Positions 22,001 through 34,500 of a DNA stretch of 64,000 bases are shown in pieces. Every line of letters starts with the position of its first letter. The first letter of the stretch is position 1. The notes beneath the pieces are model-generated. The model searched no databases, was not told the origin of the DNA, and was given only the letters and a program-made list of their open reading frames with translations. This stretch comes from Gyrodactylus bullatarudis (Eukaryota > Platyhelminthes > Monogenea > Gyrodactylidea > Gyrodactylidae): contig SSNU01000235.1 of assembly GCA_012064415.1 (NCBI GenBank), positions 124,001-188,000 of the forward strand, written 5' to 3'. A program made the position numbers and the translations under genes.

Positions 22001-22724
22001 TTATTTCACAGTAGAAACATTATCTCGTTTTATCACAATCTCATCAAAAGTAATTCTATAGGCAGTACCCACCTTCCACCACATCGTTTCTACCTTGCAT
22101 GTCTGCAAATGAAAAGGAATAAACTGAAAATCTTACATATCCAAGATCACTGAGAAAACTCTCGATTATTCCACCATTGAAAGCAGCAGGATTATGAGGC
22201 ACTGAGTATAAATAAAAAATAAAGTCTCACTTTCACGATCAGTATTTGGATTATAATTGTACTTTATGAATTTATTCATTATAGGTTCCTTTTCCAGAAG
22301 ATAGTCTATATCGATAATTAAGAAAAATTACAAATCTTAGAATCAGTAAGATCTTTTTCAATTCCGTCAGCTTCTTTATTGTATATTGCCTTCCAAAGTG
22401 TAGATTTAAGATAGAGTAAACACGAAATCAAAGTCAATGGGCGCTTAATATTACTATAACCATCTTTGGTAAAAATATAGTTGACCAATTTGTGTCCAAC
22501 AGACTTTCCAAACACTGCTATTCTGAATAGTAACTAGAATATATATTACGATTTATTCATATTCATATCTTTTGAAGATCCTCGATGAGTGTACTGCACA
22601 AGCTCACAAAAGAGATATGAAAAACTTGCGATATCAATCTGAAATCGTTAAAATCATCACATACATCAGGCCTAGCCTTGTGAAGCGGACGAGAGTCTAA
22701 AAAACTTTGGGTTACAGATTTCAT
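22001..22724 (-). CDS. TRAPPC5: TRAPPC5, TRAPP complex subunit 5 (Bet3-family, Trs31 orthologue)
   Basis: TRAPPC5 is a core subunit of the TRAPP vesicle-tethering complexes, which act as exchange factors for Rab1 in ER-Golgi traffic. Six exons on the minus strand join in perfect phase: 22724-22665, 22638-22550, 22522-22332, 22305-22237, 22201-22137, 22102-22001. They give 191 residues, close to the usual 188. Family landmarks in order are SFSYLFCELVQY, VFGKSVGHKLVNYI, LYLKSTLWKAIYNKEADGIE, YYLLEKEPIMNKFI, NPAAFNGGIIESFL and WWKVGTAYRITFDE. The aligned stretch ELVQ to GKSVG has exactly the length known from the mammalian protein, which confirms the second intron. Introns are only 26, 27, 26, 35 and 34 nt, all GT-AG. 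The start ATG (22724) is 81 bp from the divergent TAF1C-like gene. Stop TAA overlaps an AATAAA. Confidence 0.9.
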
Positions 22725-22805
22725 TTTAGTTCACATAAAAACAAAAGTAAAAGCCCCGAGTTTTATTGTTTTATTCTGATAAAAATTTGAATAAAAAATG
22801 AAAAA
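22725..22805. promoter_or_regulatory. 81-bp divergent (bidirectional) promoter region
   Basis: This is the whole space between the inferred start codons of TRAPPC5 (minus) and the TAF1C-like gene (plus). It must hold both 5' UTRs and core promoter elements, or these overlap the genes. No TATA box stands out beyond the general AT-richness; a GC-richer island AGCCCCGAG lies near 22752. If the TAF1C-like gene starts instead at ATG 23009, the gap is 284 bp. Confidence 0.5.
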
Positions 22806-25485
22806 ATGTATCATTCCAAATTCTCTAACGTTGACTTTCTAAACAAAAGTATATGAATGAAAAATTTCGAGACTCCTCATATTTATCCAGTAGGGAACAT
22901 AACTCCCCTGATAGAATACTCAAATGACTCTTTCTTCAAAAGATTAAATGCATACATTCCATCTCTAGATTGTCTCTACTTGAAAGAAACTAAATCCTCT
23001 ATTGATGTATGGACTTTTTGACGTATTACTTTCAGATTTTCAATCCTTATCCTTTAAAATTGGATTGTTGCCTTCAAGAAGTATATGGACCTCTTCTTTT
23101 ATCCCGTCATCCTTCTAATCATAAAGCATACTTACCTGATTTAGAGCGTATGATGACTTTGGATGATTACCTCGGAAAAATATTCCTTGCAAGATGCTAT
23201 TCAAATATGACTCGAGTTTCAAGAAGGAAGAAATGCAACTTTCACAATTTCGATCTACTTAGAAGTGATCCACTGATTATCAAGAGAAGGAATTTAATAG
23301 CTAATCCGAGACTTGCATCCAATGGTCTTTTAGTTAGGACATTGGATGGAAAAATTTTCACCATTCGAAATAATCCTAACATGCTTTTAGTTATCAGTGA
23401 AGATCGTACAAGCTGTTCCATTGATTTAGGAATTGATGAGATTGCCGAACAATTCAGTATTCGCTGGATCTCTTCTGACCTCTACGAGGGAATCATTAGG
23501 TTTTGGAATAATGAAAAAAGAACTTATTCAATCTTCATATTTACTTACAATAATACCAATAGAGAAATTCAGTCTAAACATACACTGAAAAATGAGAAAT
23601 ACTTTAATGGCTTTGCTCAGAGTCCTTTTGATAATGAACACTTTAATTTATCACACACAAAGTTCAACAATAACCAATATGAAGCTTGTATTGGATTATT
23701 CTCCAATCTTAATGTTCCCTATTCACCCCTTTGGGGGGAAAAAGTACCCCTTATAGAGAGTGGAGAAGCCTTTGAACCATTCCAATGCATTTTAAAAAAA
23801 CGAATTGCCAAGAAAAATAAGGCTTCCAAACAAAAGAGTGGCCGGAAACTCTTGGATGAATTTAATCCGTTTGCCTCGGACTCTTCAGAATCTGCTAGTG
23901 AGAATGAAGAAGATCAACCTCAAACAGAAATTCATACTGAACTAGTTGAAGATGTTAAAGACCAACTATTCCAAGAGTACATGAGTAAATTTGAGGATCC
24001 TCTTAGACTGTCTCAGACCTTTTTATTTTCCCATGCGAATAATTTTCTTAAAACTGGCTTTGGTTCTCATCCCGCTATAGTCTCCTTGACAACGGCAAAG
24101 AGAAGCCTTCTCTTTGATACAAGATTCAAAGCGAAAAACTCATCAAGAGCCGTTTCAACCTTGTTGAATCTCAACACCCAAGAATTATCCAAAGGCTATG
24201 CGAAATTTCTACCAACTGAAATGTTCTACTATGCTTCTCAAAGTAATTTTGCTGGGGAAATGTTGTCTGCCCTTGGGACACAGAATTCCTTCCTCATAAT
24301 GGATAAAAGATTTCCAGATCATCCTCTTGTGCATTATCAAAATCCCTTGTATGGCCCAATCACCAATGTCAGCATTGAATATTTAAACCTGGAAAATGTT
24401 GACATGAATGTGAGTCAAAGAATTTCTTGTTTATTTCTATACAATCTATTCTCAATGTATTGACTTTATTATTCCAGCACATTGCCCTATTCTCATCACA
24501 GTATCCAAAGGAATCAGTCTTAATGGGCCTGAACATACACACGGAAAAGACGCAGGTTATCGGCATCCCAAAGAAAATGAAATCCCTGGCAATTTTGAAT
24601 AAAACTGTCTATGATTATATGGATTATTCAGTGCCCTGTTCTCGGTATGAGGCTTGTTGTCTTACTGGACAAACTTTGTATTTGGATGGATGTTTAGCTT
24701 ATGCTAATATCTCTACTTCGCAAGGCGATATTTTTGAATACTGCTATCAGATAAATCCGATCAAAGGTAATTTCAATTTTATTGAAAAATTTATTCCCAG
24801 AAATTGGTACTTTTAATCCTTTAAGTCTTTGAGAATTTTTTTTCTTTTTAATTAATTAAAGTTACGTTTTCAATCTAAATTCAGAAGAACCTGTTTCGAT
24901 TTCTCTAAATAATCAAGAGTTTCACAGACAAAAGACTCAAGATTCCACTAGTGGCAATCAAAGTGAAGAGGACATCTTAGTACGCATGCCTACAGCTGAA
25001 GAGACCAGATCTGAGGAGAGAAGAAAATATCTCGAAGCGAACACTAATAACTGGCAATTACAGGCCAAGGAATCCATTGACGATGTTATCAGTCAAAATA
25101 AACCGAAAAAGTTGGTTCTATTCTCGTTGTGAATAAAAATTTTTTCAATAAAATAATTCAGATTAATCCTAGCAACATGATCAATGTATCTCAAATGGCT
25201 CACTTTGAAAAAAGGGATCAGTATTTTGATGATGAAAACTTGGTCTATTGTCCCACGTTTAGTCTATCCAATCTTGACAAAAATTATCCGGAATTATCCA
25301 AAGATCTCAACCAAATTATCGAGGGAAATGTGCCAGAGAATTTGTCTGAGAAGCGTCTCTTGGAGGAAGACCAACGATGGGAAGAGTTGGTCAACACCCT
25401 AAGGGAATGTTATGAACAAGAAAAGTTTTTTATTACTTGTATTAATGCGGCCAAGATAAGATCATCAATATTTGGAAGAAAATAA
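22806..25485 (+). CDS. TAF1C-like RNA polymerase I selectivity factor subunit (SL1/TIF-IB)
   Basis: TAF1C is part of the SL1/TIF-IB complex that places RNA polymerase I on rDNA promoters. Exons 22806-22848, 22891-23006, 23036-24409, 24478-24766, 24885-25114 and 25162-25485 give about 791 residues (mammalian TAF1C about 870). Support for the family: a beta-propeller-like middle region, and the pair HPAIVSLTTAKRSLLFDTR followed about 90 residues later by LIMDKRFPDHPLVHYQNPL. The latter corresponds to the conserved VDER-LP-P-L-W block of TAF1C. An acidic Ser/Glu linker (around residues 340-370) follows FNPFASDSS. The C-terminus is charged. The first two introns (42 and 29 nt) are less certain; a simpler model starts at ATG 23009 within the 29-nt intron. 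The assignment rests on motif resemblance only. Confidence 0.6.
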
Positions 25486-25582
25486 ATAAAGATTCTTGAA
25501 AAAAACTCTTCTTTCAAATACCGTTATTGTATCTCCTAAACTGAATTTATAATTTCTCCTATAGAAACAATAAATACAAGCA
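25486..25582 (+). promoter_or_regulatory. 97-bp gap with poly(A) signal and splice-acceptor-like site
   Basis: AATAAA occurs at 25481-25486 and again at 25485-25490, overlapping or touching the upstream stop codon. The gap ends with a pyrimidine-rich tract and AG (TTTATAATTTCTCCTATAG) only about 20 nt before ATG 25583. Such an arrangement is expected where a downstream operon gene receives a spliced leader, but it may equally be a short 5' UTR. Confidence 0.4.
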
Positions 25583-28500
25583 ATGACCAATGTTGGCGGA
25601 CACCTGAAAAGATTTATCAGTAAAAAGTTTACAGTTGATAATATCCTCGAAGTGGAACAGTTGTTATTGTTCCCAGCACAACATGACTTTCACAGAATGA
25701 TGGATGCCTACTCAACACTTTACGGACGCTGTTCACCCACTCGGAGTGCAGTCATTTCCAACTCAAAAATTATCATTCAGACCTTTATCAAGTTGTATGA
25801 GAGGGCCAATTTCATCGATGAAGTCAAAAGACATGATCAAATTGAGAAATTAAAGTCGGCTGAATTCTCCCTCGAGAAATTGATCAATGCTGTAAGTTTG
25901 AATTTTTCAAACTACAGTAGCGCTTCAATTGATAGATTTATGACCGATAAAGTCCTAATTTAGTATCTTTCCACATGGAAAACAGAAGAGGAAATCTTTT
26001 CAAAAGTTATTGATTCTCTCGCTGTTTCAGCAATTCGTTCAAATAATGTTTGGGTTTTAAATTCTGCTATTGATAAGTTCCCATTTTCTCTGATGTATTC
26101 AAGAATAGTTGGTCGGTCTAAGGCAAGTATTCTTTTCATTTCAAACTTGTAAATGCTCCATATCGGTTCAATCGGGTTCAATAAGAATCAATATGGGGTT
26201 AATCTTAAAATTTTAAATTACTTCTTCTTCTATCCTTGAATGAGCAGGAGCATTATCTATTATAATCGTCATTGGGGACAAATGTTATCAATTCATTAAT
26301 TCAGAAGATCATAGATTTATTAATGGAGTAAGGAAGATAAGAGACATTTCCAAATTAATTTTCATTTTATTAAAACTCAGATTGAAATATTATCAATTAA
26401 GAATGAAAAAATTTGAAATCAGAATGAAAAATGTTAAATAATCACCCTACCACCCTAATTACTGTTCTGGACTCTTTGCTAATCAGAATGAATATTTTTC
26501 AGTTTAGATTGAAAAATGATGAATTTAGAATGCAAAAATTTCAATTCAGATTCAAAATTATAAAAATAATTACCCCCAACCTCCTATTACTTCTCTGGCC
26601 CTTTGCTAATCAGAATGAAAAAAATTTATTTTAGATCAGAATTCTTAACTTGCAACTAGCTCTGAATATAATTAATGTATGAAGTTGGGAATCTATAATT
26701 TTACAAGAATTTTTTCATCAAGAACTCAATTTAGATAAAGATCTTTAGGAATCCAGATCACCTTTAAAGAAAAAATACTCTGAAAATAAAATTTTTTTAA
26801 AGAAAAATAAGGTATTTTATTTTTAAATTTCGATTTGGCGCCAAATCCTTTCTTTTGAACTGAAAATCTTTAGGAAAATAATAAAATATTTTCTTATGAT
26901 GAAGAAATCTTCATGAGGAATTAAAAGTCAAGTGAATAAAGCTTTGGATCTCATCAGACTATTGAACCGGCTTGATATTTATGAGAATATGCAAATGTTT
27001 CAAATGGTTTTTAGGTATGTTTAGAATCATAGGGGGTAAGGGCTGTAAAAGGTTAAATTTTCAAAATTGATTTGAAAGTGGGAGTGTGGTCCAAAGAAGA
27101 TTTTCAGGATCATAATTAGCCAAGAAAACCAAAATTGTCTGTTCTAATGCTCAACTTCATTATAGTATGAGAAAAAAATCCCTCGAAAATTGTGTCGAAA
27201 ATTTAACCCTTTCGATACCATAGCTAAACGAAGAAAGTTTCAGGCTTACTTCTCTCACAGGATTACCTAAAATGGGATGATAAAAAACATTTACTAGGAC
27301 AAAATTTTATGAAAATCTTTTCTTACACATAATTTCATCAGGGTCTGATTTATATTGAAATTCCCATCTACTGTTGAGTAAATGAAATTGTAACTTTGCC
27401 GATGAAGGAATTTATTTGAAAGTTAATTTTTTCAAAGACTCAATTAATGTCAAAAAGGATATCTTTTAAATTTCATTCGATCTTATTACAAAATAACCTA
27501 GATATTGAAGATCTAAGGTAAAAATTGCCCCATTTTCACGAGACTATTGATGGAACTGCTCATTGATTTCATGCATAAAAAATAAACCTTGTTTTGGATT
27601 AACTATTTAGCTTCTACGGAAATTGATCTTATTATCTCTGAACATTGATAAGTTTAATAATTTCAATCAAAAAGAATCATGAATTAAGGAATTCTACTTC
27701 AAAGTTCAAATATCTATGGCATTCTTATGTCTGACTAGCAAAAATATAACATGATAGCAAACTAAGATAGTTTGTGATATACTATCAAAAAAAAGAATCA
27801 TGAAAAAATGTTTCTAAAATCATTGGAAAATGTCAGTTTGAACATAGAGGTCATAAATGACCTCTGGTATCGAAAGGATTAATGACATTATTCGTTATTT
27901 TGTCTAATTCTGATCTCGTAAAATTTCAACTTATCATTCTCCCACTTACCAATCAATCAAGATTTTCAGTTCGAAAAATGGATATCTAGTGTCAAATCGA
28001 TATTTGACAAATTATCATATATTTCACTCCCAACTTCAAATCAACCAAATTTACATCCTTTCTTTTCAGATGTCAAATGTATTCAAGATCACGAGTCAAC
28101 TCAAATCCCTGCAGAATTCTAGGAATATCTATGAAGTGACTTGTTGGGCTTTGGAAATTATCCAACCCCTTTGTCCTAGTTCTTTGTATTGTCTCAATCG
28201 TAAAAACTCGGATGATTTTGACTATGAAATATTTCGAATTCTTGACCGATGGAAAAATTGCGGGGTTGTCAATAAGCTCTTGGAACTGTTACAGACAATA
28301 TTCCTAGTAAGCCATTATTCATCTGAAGGGGGGATATCTTTCATTTCATATCATATCTATAATAATTTCTTTTTAGTCTCCAACCTCAAACATTAACAGC
28401 ATATTCTCCCTGATCAAGTCAAGTCCAGACACTATAGACTCAAATTTACCCTGGCAACCACATTGGATTATATACTATCTGACCTATTCGAATCATCGAA

Positions 28501-31500
28501 GCAACTCGAGTGAAAACTGTAAGCATATTTAATTCTGGATTTAATGTGTTGAAATACATCATTTCCTACTCATACAGTTGACAGTCTCAAGAATTTATCA
28601 AAATTATTAATGGACTCAGCCAATAATTATCAGGAATATTTGACTGTAACCTGCCTTTCTGACGAGGTCAAGGGTAAATGCGACGACAAAGATGTTTGGG
28701 TAAGTTAACTTAGACTTGACTCTGTCTATAAATTTTTACTCATTTCATTCTGCTTCTTCTTCAGATACTTCGATGTTTAACCTGTCTTAATTTTATGGGC
28801 AAGGCATGTATTTGTGGTGTTGAAGAATGGCTATCTTCCCATCTAGACAATGTCTGTCCTCATCTCTTGATACGGATCATGATGCAGTTGACAGTGATAA
28901 ATGATTTCAGTTCCTTTTGTCGTACTGGACCAAGTGATTTATCCGGTCCCTTTCAGCCTAGAATTCCTATATTTTCTGCTCCTCCACCACCATCCATGAT
29001 TAGGTTTGTACGACCTATGACCAAACAAGGAGGTAGGCCATCAATTTTATTTCATATCCACAGTTGCCTAATAAGAAGTGATTAAGTTTGATTAAAATGT
29101 AGGAATTACAGAGTGATATGAGACATTCAAAGTACTCACACAAGGCTTGTTGCTAGACACTCGTAATTTTGAGTACTCTGCTAATTTTGATGAATTCATG
29201 AACTTTGAAATCCCATAGCTTTTGACAAAATAAACTAATTAATTATTTCGCTACATTTTAAATTTGTTCTCTTGGCCTATAGTCGAGAAAAGTTACAGCC
29301 TTTATAAGAAAAAACTCATAAAAACTTTAACGGCCGATGGTGGCTGTCATAATAAAAAGATTTCGAGAATTATCGATATTATATCTTTGTTTCTGATTGT
29401 GATAAAAAGGATACGTTTGTTTTTCATATCATCTGTCCTCTTCAACGATGAAAAGTTTCCAAAAGTTTGACTCCTCCCCCCCCTCACAAATATAAAAAAT
29501 ATTCCTGAAATATAAATTTTTATTCAAGCTCAAATTAATAAGAGGCTTCGAAACTATCATGGCAAGTGTTTCTAAATGCTCAAAGTTTTAACTACTTTTT
29601 TATTCTCTAACCTTAATTTATGCACGAACTATCTCATCATGTTGTAACTCAGTCTATGGAATTTTTTATATGTGAACAAACCCAGCATCATCTTTTTATT
29701 CATTTAAATTATGACTTCGATTACAAATCTAAAAACCAATTTTAGAAATAACCTCACAGTTATAAAACAGTAATAAAAAACACAAATCCAAATGAACATC
29801 GATCATTTAAGAACCAATAAGATTTCTTTTTCAAAACTATAACCCTCAAGTACCACATTGTACTGGGTTCAATTTTCTTTCATCAATAGTATCGAACAAT
29901 ACTAAACAATTATCAATTTATGAAAGTGTTGAAGAATATTCGAATTAAAAATAATTTTTATTAACTCGATTATACTCGTCAGTACATAGCAACTGCATTA
30001 AATTTTAAGAGCATAATCCAAAATTGAAAAATATTTTAGTTCCCATGGACGTTGATGCAAGAGTTCGACCACCCCATTTCAGTCCAATGGTGATACCTGC
30101 TGATTCAACTAGACATCCTAGACAATTCTCGACAGTCCTAGGTAATTCTTAATTTCTCTTGATTATTTTCCTTTAATACCTTGATTATATTCTTAGATAA
30201 CTGGGTCGTAGCAACACTCAAAATGACAGCTAGTGACCTCTTCAATTTGGCACTAGAAGCCTTCATCGTATACTTTACCAAGTTTACCAATTATTCTTGC
30301 ACCCTTGTCCAGAGTTCATTCAAAGCATGGCTCTTGGATATAATAAAACAATATGATGAACACTTTTTGATATACCTTCTAAACTGTCTATTTCGCCTCA
30401 TCATACCGGAAATTTCTAGTGAGTCTATCAATAATTATCGATCAAAATCACTCCAGAACTTTGGCAGTTTACTCATTAACAGACCGGGTTAAAATAAGTA
30501 TGGTTAGAATAAAGATTATAATTAGGGCTACAAAAATATGCATGAAGAACTTAAAAAAATTATTTAAAATGTGAAAAAACGTGTATCTAAACTTGTAATT
30601 TTTCAAAATATTTTGTTGCAGCAAAAGTTAGGTCAGTTTTTTTTCGAAATATACTCGATATTTTTCTCCAGATAGCCAGGCACGTGAATATATTTTGGTT
30701 CTCATTATAAAATAAGCTAAAAAGTTTTTAAAAGAAGAAAAATTCAATCGGATATTAATTTGACCAATTTTGAAATTTCGAAAATGCCTCTCACATTTGA
30801 GCTCAAAATATTTTTCGATTTCAAAGATTTGAAGCAATCAAATGCTGATATTTAGAATTATCATTAGTCGAAGAATTCGAATTAACCTAAGAAGTTTAAG
30901 GAAGAAATTTGTCATAATCGTGGGAAATCGAACCGTTTGAATTTTTCGATTATCACGAAGGAAGTGCTCCAAAATTTAAAAGTTTAACTATTTTCTTGGA
31001 AATGACGAGTTTCTCTCTACCTCTTTGGCTAATCCGAATTCTTCATCGAACAGTGAACCGAAATTTCATTTTCGAATCTTTTTGAATCTTCGAAATCGAT
31101 AAAATCTGGCGCTTTTTTGAGAATCAAAATATGGCCTTATTTTGAGCATATTGATTAGTTTTTCAAATTTCTTTTTATTTTAACAATTCATGGGCTAATG
31201 GAATTCAAGAAAAAATGTTCTGTTCCTCACTCTCTAAAGAAAAATAACGAATTTTTTTCTCAAAAGAAGTAATTTCTTTTAAAGATATATTTTTATTTTA
31301 TTTCAGAAGAATATACAGTCTCCTTCCTGAGAGTATTCTTCTCCATAAACTCATTGATTGAGGTTATAATCCTTGAGTATGGAGATGATCCAATCGCCAA
31401 ATACTGGCATAATGGCTTCAATAGTCTGCGCAACTTTCTACTTACCTCAATCTCTTTCAACTTATCCTGCTATACAAGCGCATTAAAGTTACTTGTCCAG

Positions 31501-34500
31501 GCAAGTCGGCCAGCAAATTTGCTCAAGGATAAGCCGCCAATCTTGGAGAACATACTCCTATCTACACATTATATCATCCAGAAAGATCCTAACTTTTTCA
31601 TCAACCATATACTCAACGATAATTCTGACTTTATCCTAAAACTGTTCATCTATTCATCCTTAGTTTGTTACAAGAATACCGATCGAATATCAACTTCTAT
31701 TAGTCAAATTATCTCCGCAATCATTTCATGTCCGGAGAATATTGTCAAAATGGAATCATTTCTTCAAAACTTTTACCAAATTAACAAGGTCCTCGGTGAC
31801 TCTTGCCACGAAATTGACAAGAAAATTATTAGTATTTTCACTGAGACATTTGAATACACCTTTACACTGAATACTACCCCAAGAAACTCTAGTCAAGAAC
31901 ATGAAAAGCTAATTGATTCTCTTGGTAATATAAAGAGATTTATTCATTGTTATTCAAATGAAAAGAACTGTTTACAACTCTCCATCGCATTGACAACCAA
32001 GATTCCTTTGGCTATTAGACATGTCTTTCGCTTAATGCTCAATGATGAAACAAGGGTATGCCTCCTTTCATTTCCATGGTAATATCAAGTATATTCTGTT
32101 ATGCAGATAAACACATTTTATTTTTCCTTTTTCCAACTAGTTCAAGATAATTTAATTTGTACTTTTTACGTCTAACCTTCTCTGGGTTTTACAGGAGAAT
32201 CAATTGAATTATGCAATGAAATATAATTTGCTGATACTGGATCATAAAATTGGCTGACTGAATTAAATTTTTGAAAATAATATTAATATGAAATTTCATA
32301 AATTCTTCACATATTTGTTCAGGCTATAAAGATTTTTTATTAAACGATCCAACAGTGTAGGGACTTATTCTACAATTTTAACGGAATAGCTCGTTAACCT
32401 TAAGAATAGTGTGATTAAGATGATTTCTGTGAAAAATTTCAGTGTCGACAAGGCATAGTCGTAAAGTTTGAAATTCGAAAAGTTTTGAAACTAGTCTCTA
32501 AATAATTATTCAAAAATTTCAATCTTCTAGATTCTCAAGGAAGTGGAACTATGTGGAGATCTATTCAACCTTCTCCTACAGTCAGAAGAGAAAATCGATC
32601 AGATCCAAAACTTCACCTGGCAATTCCAAACAGCTGATGTGATTGCCGAATTTCTAGTCCATTTTGACAAACGTCTCTTTGAATGTTGCTACAATCCTAC
32701 ATTTAGCCGAGTTATATTCTCCTTCCAGAATAAAATATGCACTTTTATCAAGGGTCTCTTGAAGAGAAGTTATTACTCTTTTGGTCAACTGCTCAGTGAA
32801 TTTCTTTTGAATCATCTTTTCGGCAAAGATCGGCTAAATTTGGTAAGCATCATTGGTCAGGCTCTCTAAAGACTTGAAGTTAAACTAATCTAAAGAATTA
32901 TCATTCTCAGATAACATTCAAGACAACCTTCATCTGTCTTTTTGAGCAATAAAATGAATTTTTAAAAATTAAAAAGAATATTATTCTCTAAAGCTTCAAA
33001 GAGATTAAACCCCTATCAAATACTGTATCTCGAATAAAATATTTAATTTTTGTTCTTCAAATACGAGTTTAATTGCACAAATATTGAAAAGTTGACAGTT
33101 TTAATGAAACTTTTTTTTACTGAAGTTGGTAAGCCATTGACAAGGTTTCTTTTATTTTTTCAGGAATCCTTGTTCTGCAATAACACACGACATGACCCGG
33201 ATAATAGATTGAGCCAATTGAAGCCGACAGAAAATTTTCTACCCCAAGAGTTTTTCGATGAATCCTTCAAGTCTGATCGGGAGTACGACAAAATTCTAAT
33301 TTGTCAGCCTCAGCCAACAGAAGATGAAATTCTCTCTGGTTGCTTAATAAAACGAAAACGTCTAGATATTAACCAAGATGTTGATCACTTTGCCAATAAA
33401 GATTCTCGTGTTTTTTTTATCAGTGAGTTTTCGATAACACTGGTGGTGAAATTTGATACTTAATCCAACTGGTGTTTCGTTTGAGTTTATTTTATTCCTG
33501 GTCTCGAGTTTATTAAGCTCCACATTTCTTACTCTTTTGATTATATAGCTGTTCTTGATTTGGAGAAAATCCAATTCAAGTTTTCGCTTCTTAGGAATAT
33601 TCTGATCGAAAATTAAGTTTAGAGATTTTGACCCGTGTGAGTTTCAAAACTCATTAATATTTTCCTGAGTATTAAAACTGCTTTCTAAATTCACGGTTTA
33701 CGTGAGTATTGAAACTTGACCTATTCTTCAATATCTATCAATTTATTTTTTATAAGAAAGCGCTAAATTTAAAATTTGAAAAACCCTGAACTCTCTTAGA
33801 TGATGTTAATCAAAAACTAACATTATGAAAGTCTGAGTAACAAAGTAAACTTTGACGCAGACACTTGCATTTATTTGTCTTGCTATTCAGTTTTCAATCA
33901 CATTTTATGAAACCCTATGAGTCAAATAGCATGTAAAGAAGACAGCTTTTGAGACATTGTTTGATCCAAAGTTTCTTTCTCAAATGTTTAATCTTTTCAG
34001 CTATTGAAGAGTATTGGAATAATATTTGGTCAAGTTTATTGGCCCATAACAATCCTGAGAGACCATTTCATTATCATCTCGGCAAGTTAATCGAAGAGAA
34101 AACCCTCCACAATGGTCTCCGACTTTCCCAGACAATCATTCCTGATCCGGAAGATGTTCAGAACCCAATGATGAAGGTCATTCCACCACATGGAATATCC
34201 CTTGAATGGGCTGTCAAATTTTGTTCTGTCCTCATCAATCAAGGTAAAAATAGAATTTTCATTATATCTCAAAAGAACTCCTTCGAGCTCTATGATTCCT
34301 TAGTTTTCTCACAGGCTTAAGTCTATTGATAAACCATCTGAAGGATTCAAAATTTAGAATTCAATGTTTTCTTACCTTTAGGACATTCCCTTCTTCTTTT
34401 TATTCTTTCTAATAATAAGCGAAAAAAGTTTTAATGAAATTCGCATAAATCTTCTTCAATATGTCTGTTATATTACGAAAGAATAAAATATTCTACTACG

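Noticed and set aside
23009..24463. Simple 484-codon gene starting at ATG 23009 and ending at 24463
   Set aside because: The last residues after position 24409 read into an intron (GTGAGT), and conserved sequence continues at 24478. The start is probably inside a 29-nt intron, though that part is uncertain.
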